This document shows positions 23,629 through 30,059 of a stretch of 33,387 nucleotides of DNA, piece by piece. A program made the position numbers and the translations under genes. Below the pieces are notes generated by a model. It was not told the DNA's origin and made no database searches. It saw nothing but the letters and a program-made list of their open reading frames with translations. Source of the DNA: an uncultured Actinomycetes bacterium (GTDB taxonomy: Bacteria; Actinomycetota; Acidimicrobiia; Acidimicrobiales; MedAcidi-G1). Numbering within the stretch: the first letter of the stretch is position 1; the number at the start of each line of letters is the position of its first letter. Location: contig CAJXEU010000001.1 in NCBI GenBank assembly GCA_913052525.1, positions 1-33,387 on the forward strand. Reading direction: 5' to 3'.

Positions 23629-23652
23629 ATCTTAGAAGGACAGGGTTAGCAT
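23629..23652. promoter_or_regulatory. Divergent cysQ/cysD promoter region
   Basis: On the minus strand TAAGAT (23629-23634) ends 8 nt before the cysQ TTG. On the plus strand TAGCAT (23647-23652) could be the cysD -10 box, leaving a leader of roughly 28 nt. The two boxes are only 12 nt apart, so polymerases would compete or one regulator could control both. Confidence 0.35.
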
Positions 23653-23687
23653 GATGTGTAGAAACATCAGACTTGTGGAAAGAAATC

Positions 23688-24602
23688 ATGAGTATCACAA
23701 CATATGAGCTCAATCACTTAGATCAATTAGAGGCTGAAGCAATCCACATCTTTCGAGAGGTTGCTGCAGAATTTGAACATCCATGTTTGATGTTCTCTGG
23801 TGGAAAAGATTCCATTGTGATGCTGCACCTTGCTGCAAAAGCTTTCTGGCCTGCTCGTTTACCATTTCCTGTTATGCACGTTGATACCGGTCATAATTTT
23901 CCTGAGGTGCTTGAGTTCCGCGATCGACGAGTTGGAGAATTAGAAGCACGATTGGTAGTTGCTTCCGTGCAGCAATCTATAAATGAAGGAAAAGTTGTAG
24001 AAGAAACAGGGCCCCGAGCAAGTCGTAATCGTTTACAAACAACGACTCTGTTAGATGCTATTGAGGAGCATCGTTTTGATGCATTATTTGGTGGAGCCCG
24101 TCGTGATGAAGAAAAAGCGAGAGCTAAGGAGCGGGTTTACTCTTTTCGCGACGATTTTGGTCAATGGGACCCTAAAAATCAGCGACCTGAATTATGGAAT
24201 CTATACAACGGTCGGATACGACAGGGTGAACACATTCGAGTGTTTCCAATATCAAACTGGACTGAACTAGATATTTGGCAGTACATAGCTAGGGAAAATG
24301 TTGAAATACCACAGGTCTATTTCGCTCATGAACGTCAGGTCTTTTCTCGCGATGACATGTGGCTAGCTGATTCAGAATTTGTGACTAGATCTGAAGACGA
24401 AGTAGTGGTTACTCGAAAGGTTCGCTATAGAACAGTTGGAGACATGAGTTGCACGGGAGCAGTGGAGTCTGAAGCAGAAACTCTTGAACAAATCATTGAA
24501 GAAGTATCAGCCACTCGAATTACAGAACGTGGAGCAACACGTGCAGATGACAGAGTTTCAGAAGCAGCGATGGAAGATCGAAAGAAAGAAGGGTACTTCT
24601 AA
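23688..24602 (+). CDS. cysD: Sulfate adenylyltransferase small subunit CysD
   Basis: A 304-residue ATP-pyrophosphatase-fold protein. F-S-G-G-K-D-S (36-42) is the PP-loop that binds ATP, and G-G-A-R-R-D-E-E-K-A-R-A-K-E-R and R-P-E-L-W-N-L-Y are standard CysD signatures. With CysN it makes adenosine phosphosulfate from sulfate and ATP. An ATG at 23688 with GGAAAG 5 nt upstream is preferred over a TTG at 23673. The TAA overlaps the cysN ATG by one base (TAATG). There is a clear ribosome site, unlike the leaderless genes nearby. Confidence 0.93.
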   Translation: MSITTYELNHLDQLEAEAIHIFREVAAEFEHPCLMFSGGKDSIVMLHLAAKAFWPARLPFPVMHVDTGHNFPEVLEFRDRRVGELEARLVVASVQQSINEGKVVEETGPRASRNRLQTTTLLDAIEEHRFDALFGGARRDEEKARAKERVYSFRDDFGQWDPKNQRPELWNLYNGRIRQGEHIRVFPISNWTELDIWQYIARENVEIPQVYFAHERQVFSRDDMWLADSEFVTRSEDEVVVTRKVRYRTVGDMSCTGAVESEAETLEQIIEEVSATRITERGATRADDRVSEAAMEDRKKEGYF

Positions 24603-25858
24603 TGGAATTTCTTCGTTTCGCTACTGCAGGAAGTGTTGATGACGGAAAATCAACGTTGATTGGAAGATTACTTTATGACACAAAGTCAATTTTTCAAGAT
24701 CAAATGGAATCCATTGAAGCTACTTCAATTCAAATGGGAAATGATTACACAAATCTAGCATTGCTTACTGATGGGCTTCGAGCAGAACGAGAGCAAGGAA
24801 TAACTATCGACGTTGCCTATCGTTACTTTGCCACCCCAAAACGTAAATTTATTATTGCAGATACCCCTGGGCACACCCAATACACCCGCAATATGGTGAC
24901 GGGAGCTTCAACAGCTGATGTAGCACTTGTTCTCGTAGATGCCAGACACGGTGTAGTAGAGCAGTCAAAGCGCCATGCTTTTCTAGCTTCGTTACTACGA
25001 ATTCCGCATTTAGTTGTGTGCGTCAACAAAATGGACCTCATCGACTACGACGAGAAAGCATTTAATACGGTAAAAGAAGAATTTCGCAATTTTGCAATGA
25101 AACTAGATATTTCGGATTTGACATTTATCCCAGTTTCAGCGTTACACGGAGACAATGTGGTGGAAAGATCTGCCAATATGCCTTGGTATGAAGGATCATC
25201 TTTGCTTCATCATTTGGAAGAAGTTCATATAGCTAGCGATCGGAATCATATAGATGCTCGTTTTCCAGTTCAGTATGTTATTCGGCCTCAAAGCGATGAC
25301 CATCATGACTACCGCGGCTACGCTGGCACTGTCGCCGGGGGAGTTTTTAAACCAGGTGATGAAGTGATGGTGTTACCTAGCGGATTCACTTCAACAGTCG
25401 CTTCAATAGATTCCTTTGATGGCCCAGTGTCTGAAGCCTTTGGCCCTATGGCTGTGACGATACGACTCACAGATGATATTGATGTATCGCGTGGAGACAT
25501 GATTTGTCGACCAAACAATCAGCCCACTTCAAGTCAAGACTTACAAGCCATGTTGTGTTGGATGTCAGAAACTTCGCCTCTTGCTCCTCGGATGAAACTT
25601 GCTTTAAAACATACAACAAGGCCAAGTCGAGTGATGGTAGCAGACCTTCAATACAGGATTGATGTGAACACACTCCATCGAGAAGAAAATCCGGAAACCC
25701 TAACACTCAATGAGATCGGTCGAGTTTCGTTGCGAAGCACTCAACCTCTTTTTTTCGATGAATACCGTCGAAACCGAAATACTGGATCGTTTATCCTCAT
25801 AGATGAAGCAACTAATGCAACTGTTGCGGCAGGCATAATTGTTGGTTCTGGAACTTGA
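24602..25858 (+). CDS. cysN: Sulfate adenylyltransferase GTPase subunit CysN
   Basis: A 418-residue EF-Tu-like GTPase. Motifs are G-S-V-D-D-G-K-S-T (10-18, P-loop), R-E-Q-G-I-T-I-D (63-70, switch I), D-T-P-G-H (87-91) and N-K-M-D (142-145), followed by two beta-barrel domains. GTP hydrolysis drives APS synthesis by CysD. The length matches stand-alone CysN: the APS kinase domain fused in many actinobacterial CysNC proteins is absent and is a separate gene starting 2 nt after the stop codon. Confidence 0.93.
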   Translation: MEFLRFATAGSVDDGKSTLIGRLLYDTKSIFQDQMESIEATSIQMGNDYTNLALLTDGLRAEREQGITIDVAYRYFATPKRKFIIADTPGHTQYTRNMVTGASTADVALVLVDARHGVVEQSKRHAFLASLLRIPHLVVCVNKMDLIDYDEKAFNTVKEEFRNFAMKLDISDLTFIPVSALHGDNVVERSANMPWYEGSSLLHHLEEVHIASDRNHIDARFPVQYVIRPQSDDHHDYRGYAGTVAGGVFKPGDEVMVLPSGFTSTVASIDSFDGPVSEAFGPMAVTIRLTDDIDVSRGDMICRPNNQPTSSQDLQAMLCWMSETSPLAPRMKLALKHTTRPSRVMVADLQYRIDVNTLHREENPETLTLNEIGRVSLRSTQPLFFDEYRRNRNTGSFILIDEATNATVAAGIIVGSGT

Positions 25859-25859
25859 C

Positions 25860-26453
25860 ATGGTTGAACACAATCCAGATATTGTCTGGCATCCAGAAGG
25901 AGTAAGCCAAGAAGAAAGAACAGCATCGACTGGGCTTCACGGTGCCACAATATGGTTCACCGGTCTCTCAGGTTCAGGGAAATCCACCGTTGCTGCTGCT
26001 TGTGAGCGCATATTGATAGCGTCAGGCCGACCCGCTTACTTGCTAGACGGAGATAATTTACGTTACGGCCTCAATAAAGATCTAGGTTTCTCAGCAGAAG
26101 ACCGACACGAAAATGTGCGACGCGTATCAGAAGTCGCTCGGTTGTTCTCAGACGCTGGACTTATTTCGTTGGTACCGCTTATAAGCCCTTATATCACGGG
26201 CAGGCAGATAGCTCGAGAAATGCACGAAGCAGCAGGAATGCCATTCTTTGAAGTGTTCCTTGACGCTCCGATTCAAGTGTGTGAAGAGAGGGATCCAAAA
26301 GGGCTTTATGCAAAAGCTAGAGCAGGTGAATTAAAAGGTTTTACAGGAATAGACGACCCCTATGAACCTCCAGAATCACCAGATCTAGTAATACGCCCAG
26401 AAGATGGAGCCCCTTTTGCTACAGCAACTAAGGTGCTGGAACTACTTACCTAG
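25860..26453 (+). CDS. cysC: Adenylylsulfate kinase CysC
   Basis: A 197-residue P-loop kinase: W-F-T-G-L-S-G-S-G-K-S-T (32-43), L-D-G-D-N-L-R (64-70 or so), D-R-H-E-N-V-R-R, and the lid region G-L-Y-A-K-A-R-A-G-E. It phosphorylates APS to PAPS. I choose the ATG at 25860, which follows the cysN stop by 1 nt; a TTG at 25839 inside cysN is unlikely. S-P-Y-I-T-G-R replaces the common S-P-Y-x-x-x-R spacing normally. No PAPS reductase follows, so PAPS could feed sulfation or a reductase elsewhere. Confidence 0.92.
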   Translation: MVEHNPDIVWHPEGVSQEERTASTGLHGATIWFTGLSGSGKSTVAAACERILIASGRPAYLLDGDNLRYGLNKDLGFSAEDRHENVRRVSEVARLFSDAGLISLVPLISPYITGRQIAREMHEAAGMPFFEVFLDAPIQVCEERDPKGLYAKARAGELKGFTGIDDPYEPPESPDLVIRPEDGAPFATATKVLELLT

Positions 26454-26470
26454 TTCGGTCGGTTACGAAA

Positions 26471-28171
26471 TCAAGACCTGGTAAGCGGTTTGTATTTAAG
26501 TCGCGTTGGTGCTGCATCTGCACCTAGTTCTTTCTTTCGCACATTCTCGTACTCATTAAAATTTCCTTCAAACCACCGAACTTGTGACTCTCCTTCAAAG
26601 GCCAACACGTGAGTAGCAATTCGATCCAAAAACCAGCGGTCGTGACTGATGATTACAGCACAACCCGGATAGGCCTCTAGCCCGCCTTCAAGAGCTCGGA
26701 GAGTATCAACATCTAAATCGTTCGTTGGTTCGTCTAGAAGCAGCAAGTTAGAGCCGCTTTTAAGCACTTTTGCTAAATGCACACGGTTTCTTTCACCTCC
26801 AGATAATTCCCCAACTTTTTTCTGTTGATCAGAACCTTTGAAATTAAAAGAAGCCACATAGGCTCTTCCGTTGACTTCCCGAGCTCCTACTTGAATAAAA
26901 TCTTGATTATCTGTTATCTCCTCATAAACCGACCGGTCTGGATTAAGCGAATCACGTGACTGGTCAACGTAACCTAGTTCCACAGTTGACCCAATACGTA
27001 TTGCACCAGAGTCAGGAGTATAAGGAGAGTCTGGATCTTGTTCAGCCGCAGCGACAAGCATTCTAAATAAAGTAGTTTTTCCTGCACCGTTGCCGCCAAT
27101 CACTCCCACAATTCCCGCAGGCGGCAAAATAAAAGATAAATCTTCGATTAATAAATTTTGGTCAAAACCTTTTGAAAGGTTTTCAACTTCAATCACCTGA
27201 TCACCAAGTCGTTGGTTAGCTGGAATGGTGATCTGTAATTCGGTATCTCTTTGCGTAGCTTCAGCAGCTTCAGCTACAAGTTTGTCGTAGGCCGCTAAAC
27301 GAGCTTTTCCTTTAGCTTGTCGAGCCTTAGGGGCCATTCGAACCCATTCAAGTTCACGATCAAGAGTTCGTTGTCTAGCTGAATCTGTTTTCTCTTCAGC
27401 CTCAAACCGGTTACGTTTCTGTTCGAGCCACCCAGAATAGTTTCCTTCATAGGGAATTCCTTTACCTCGATCTAATTCAAGAATCCAACCTGCAACGTTG
27501 TCAAGAAAGTAACGGTCATGTGTGATAGCTATCACCGTTCCCGAATAATCACGCAGAGTTCGTTCCAACCAAGCAACAGATTCGGCATCTAGATGATTAG
27601 TCGGTTCATCTAGAAGTAAAAGATCAGGACGTGAAAGAAGCAATCTACACAGAGCGACACGGCGTCGTTCCCCACCGGAAAGGTGAGAAACATCACTATC
27701 TCCTGGAGGGAGACGTAACGCATCCATTGCTATCTCAATTGTTCGTTGAAGGTCCCAAGCTCCAGCAGTTTCAATCTCTCGTTCTAAATTTGCTTGTTCT
27801 TCACCTAGCTTGTCGTAATCAGCGTCTGGGTTCGCCCAAGCAGATAAGACTTCGTCGTATCTGGAAAGGAGATTTGAAATTTCACCAAGGCCTTCCATTA
27901 CATTGCCTAGAACGTCTTTTTCGGTATTGAGTTGTGGCTCTTGTTCAAGCAAGCCAACCGAGAAACCTTCAGTGAGGCGAGCTTCGCCTGAAAACTCTTC
28001 GTCAAGTCCTGCCATGATTTTGAGCAAAGATGATTTGCCGGCTCCGTTTGAACCAAGCACTCCAATTTTTGCCCCTGGATAGAAAGCCAAAGTGATGTCC
28101 TTAAGGACATCTCGGTCAGGGGGATAAAAGCGACCAACTTTATGCATTGTGTAGATAAATTGTGCGTTCAC
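26471..28171 (-). CDS. ettA: Energy-dependent translational throttle protein EttA (ABC-F)
   Basis: A 566-residue soluble ABC-F protein that matches EttA from its first residues (A-Q-F-I-Y-T-M-H-K-V-G-R). Domain 1 has Walker A G-S-N-G-A-G-K-S-S (40-48), L-S-G-G-E-R-R-R and L-L-D-E-P-T-N-H-L-D; domain 2 has G-G-N-G-A-G-K-T-T, L-S-G-G-E-R-N-R and L-L-D-E-P-T-N-D-L-D. The charged linker between the domains is present, with the long E-L-E-W-V-R-M-A-P-K-A-R-Q-A-K-G-K-A-R segment. EttA binds the ribosomal E site and gates early elongation according to energy state. The GTG start has TAGCCT 7 nt upstream and no ribosome site. Confidence 0.93.
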   Translation of the reverse strand: MNAQFIYTMHKVGRFYPPDRDVLKDITLAFYPGAKIGVLGSNGAGKSSLLKIMAGLDEEFSGEARLTEGFSVGLLEQEPQLNTEKDVLGNVMEGLGEISNLLSRYDEVLSAWANPDADYDKLGEEQANLEREIETAGAWDLQRTIEIAMDALRLPPGDSDVSHLSGGERRRVALCRLLLSRPDLLLLDEPTNHLDAESVAWLERTLRDYSGTVIAITHDRYFLDNVAGWILELDRGKGIPYEGNYSGWLEQKRNRFEAEEKTDSARQRTLDRELEWVRMAPKARQAKGKARLAAYDKLVAEAAEATQRDTELQITIPANQRLGDQVIEVENLSKGFDQNLLIEDLSFILPPAGIVGVIGGNGAGKTTLFRMLVAAAEQDPDSPYTPDSGAIRIGSTVELGYVDQSRDSLNPDRSVYEEITDNQDFIQVGAREVNGRAYVASFNFKGSDQQKKVGELSGGERNRVHLAKVLKSGSNLLLLDEPTNDLDVDTLRALEGGLEAYPGCAVIISHDRWFLDRIATHVLAFEGESQVRWFEGNFNEYENVRKKELGADAAPTRLKYKPLTRS

Positions 28172-28178
28172 GAAAGGC

Positions 28179-28184
28179 AGGCTA
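28179..28184 (-). promoter_or_regulatory. -10 box (TAGCCT), leaderless start of ettA
   Basis: TAGCCT on the minus strand ends 7 nt before the GTG at 28171. It lies in a 15-nt element (28177-28191) shared with the PLP-enzyme promoter at 8800-8814. Confidence 0.5.
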
Positions 28185-28221
28185 CCGGCTGTTCACCTAG
28201 GCCCCGTTGTTGGGAATGACA

Positions 28222-28227
28222 TAAGAT
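28222..28227 (+). promoter_or_regulatory. -10 box (TAAGAT), leaderless start of the HAD hydrolase
   Basis: TAAGAT ends 8 nt before the ATG at 28236. No ribosome site is present. Confidence 0.45.
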
Positions 28228-28235
28228 GAATTCTT

Positions 28236-28859
28236 ATGATCAAAGCAGTTCTTTTTGATTTTGGGGGAGTGATCCTTACCAGTCCGTTTGAAACATTTGC
28301 GATTTATGAAGTTGAAGCTGGCCTACCTAGAGACACAATACGAAACCTAAATGCAACAAAACCCGACACTAATGCTTGGGCGAAATTTGAACGCCGAGAA
28401 ATTAACACAGAAGAGTTCATCGAACTGTTTCAGATTGAAGCTGCTGAACAAGGGTTCGTTGTTGACGCTAGAAAACTAATTGAAAATTTGCATGGAGCGT
28501 TAAGGCCAAACATGGTGGAGGCACTTCGCCGTTGTTCAAACGGCCTTAAGACTGCAATGTTGACTAACAACATCACTCCAATCGGGTCACAACCTCTTTC
28601 AAGCGACGTCCAAGAAGTAGTCCAAATGTTTGATGTGGTTATTGAGTCAAGTGTTGAGGGGTGTCGTAAGCCAGAACAAAAGTTTTATGACATTGCTTGT
28701 GAAAGATTGAATGAGAAACCAGAGGATTGCGTGTTTTTGGATGACCTCGGAGTAAATCTCAAGCCTGCAAGAACGATGGGAATGACCACCATCAAAGTTG
28801 TCAATCCAGAACAGGCAATTGCAGAATTATCTGGAGTTGTCGGCTTCTCTTTGGATTGA
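28236..28859 (+). CDS. HAD-superfamily hydrolase (soluble epoxide hydrolase N-domain/ACAD10-like)
   Basis: A 207-residue HAD subfamily IA protein. F-D8-F-G-G-V holds the nucleophile Asp (the second motif-I Asp is Gly, as in many relatives of this subgroup), L-T-N-N is motif II, C-R-K-P-E supplies the motif III Lys, and F-L-D-D-L-G is motif IV. The cap matches the class resembling the phosphatase domain of soluble epoxide hydrolase and ACAD10. The substrate is unknown. The loss of the second Asp makes phosphatase activity uncertain. It overlaps or closely precedes the exonuclease III gene. Confidence 0.85.
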   Translation: MIKAVLFDFGGVILTSPFETFAIYEVEAGLPRDTIRNLNATKPDTNAWAKFERREINTEEFIELFQIEAAEQGFVVDARKLIENLHGALRPNMVEALRRCSNGLKTAMLTNNITPIGSQPLSSDVQEVVQMFDVVIESSVEGCRKPEQKFYDIACERLNEKPEDCVFLDDLGVNLKPARTMGMTTIKVVNPEQAIAELSGVVGFSLD

Positions 28860-28876
28860 GCGCTAACGTCACTTTC

Positions 28877-29659
28877 ATGAGAATAGTCACTTGGAATGTG
28901 AATTCGTTGAAAGCACGACTTGGCCGTGTTGAGTCATGGATACAAACTGTTCAGCCTGATGTGTTATGTATCCAAGAAACAAAAATGACTGAAGAAGCTT
29001 TTCCGTACGAAGTATTTTCTTCCCTTGGATATGAATCAGCCCATCATGGAGAAGGCCGCTGGAACGGAGTGGCAATAATTTCAAAAGTAGGGCTTGAAGA
29101 CGTAAGACACGGGTTTGCTGATGGCCGAGAAACTCCGGATCCTGATGCCAGAATTATTTGGGCCACATGTGGAGGAGTACGAGTCGCGTCCTGCTATGTG
29201 CCCAATGGACGAGAAATAGGGCACGATCATTACCACTACAAATTGGACTGGCTTAACAGGTTACGTGAAGACCTAATTGCAAATATTGATTTTTCGAAAG
29301 ACAAAGTCGCAGTTGTTGGTGATTTCAACGTCGCTCCGGATGACCGAGACGTGTGGGACCCTAATGCTTTTGTTGGTATGACACATGTGACAGCAGAGGA
29401 ACGAAAAGCAATAAAAGACTTAGTAGATATAGGCCTAGTGGATGTATTTCGAGAAAAATTTAATCAAACCGGACTATTTTCATGGTGGGATTATCGCGGA
29501 GGATCCTTTTACAAGAAACAAGGAATGCGAATTGACTTGATTTTGACTTCCTCCGCTTTAAACGAAAGTTTAGAATTTACAGTTGTGGACAGAAATGAAC
29601 GCAAGGGAGAGAAGCCTTCCGATCATGCTCCAGTTATTGCAGATTTCAATCTGAACTGA
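28877..29659 (+). CDS. xthA: Exodeoxyribonuclease III (AP endonuclease)
   Basis: A 260-residue EEP-fold nuclease. T-W-N-V-N-S-L (5-11) and Q-E-T-K-M (33-37) hold the metal-binding Asn and Glu, G-D-F-N-V-A-P (about 148-154) the catalytic Asp/Asn pair, and S-D-H-A-P-V the C-terminal Asp-His. The W-W-D-Y-R-G-G segment is typical of ExoIII. It cleaves at abasic sites in base excision repair. The ATG at 28877 matches the family start; a TTG at 28856 in frame overlaps the HAD gene and is unlikely. No ribosome site is clear, so coupling to the HAD gene is probable. Confidence 0.9.
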   Translation: MRIVTWNVNSLKARLGRVESWIQTVQPDVLCIQETKMTEEAFPYEVFSSLGYESAHHGEGRWNGVAIISKVGLEDVRHGFADGRETPDPDARIIWATCGGVRVASCYVPNGREIGHDHYHYKLDWLNRLREDLIANIDFSKDKVAVVGDFNVAPDDRDVWDPNAFVGMTHVTAEERKAIKDLVDIGLVDVFREKFNQTGLFSWWDYRGGSFYKKQGMRIDLILTSSALNESLEFTVVDRNERKGEKPSDHAPVIADFNLN

Positions 29660-29663
29660 CGCA

Positions 29664-30059
29664 ATGGCTTCCCACTCTGGAAAAAAACTTAAGAGTGGCT
29701 CTTTCTTGCCAGAGATACGACGAATTTGTTTGAAGTTACCTGAGACAGAAGAGCGTTTGAATCATGGAATGCCTGCATTTGCTGTGAAAAACAGAACAGC
29801 ATTTATTTTTGTTCAGGAATCAAAAAAAGAAAACCGTGCCTCAATTTGGTTCAAAGCACTACCAGAAATCCAAGAAGAACTGGTCGAACAAGACCCTGAT
29901 CGTTTTTTTACACCTCCCTATTTAGGTCCAAGTGGCTGGGTGGGTTTACGTTTAGATATTGACTTAGACTGGGAAGAAGTCGCTCAAGCGACAGAAGAAG
30001 CCTGGAGACTTGTAGCTCCAAAGCGAGCGATAAAAGAGTTAGAAGATACTACTCTTTAA
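29664..30059 (+). CDS. MmcQ/YjbR-family protein
   Basis: A 131-residue protein with the YjbR fold pattern: R-R-I-C-L-K-L-P-E-T-E-E-R (about 18-30), H-G-M-P-A-F-A-V-K-N-R-T-A-F (about 34-47), F-F-T-P-P-Y-L-G-P-S-G-W-V-G-L-R-L (about 81-97). The family is often called DNA-binding by fold, but its function is not established. It starts 4 nt after the exonuclease III stop. Its stop overlaps the helicase stop region by 11 nt on the opposite strand. Confidence 0.83.
   Translation: MASHSGKKLKSGSFLPEIRRICLKLPETEERLNHGMPAFAVKNRTAFIFVQESKKENRASIWFKALPEIQEELVEQDPDRFFTPPYLGPSGWVGLRLDIDLDWEEVAQATEEAWRLVAPKRAIKELEDTTL

Noticed and set aside
23621-23713. N-terminal extension of cysQ to 23713 or 23689
   Set aside because: It would overlap cysD, adds residues unlike the family, and the TTG at 23620 has a well-placed TAAGAT box.
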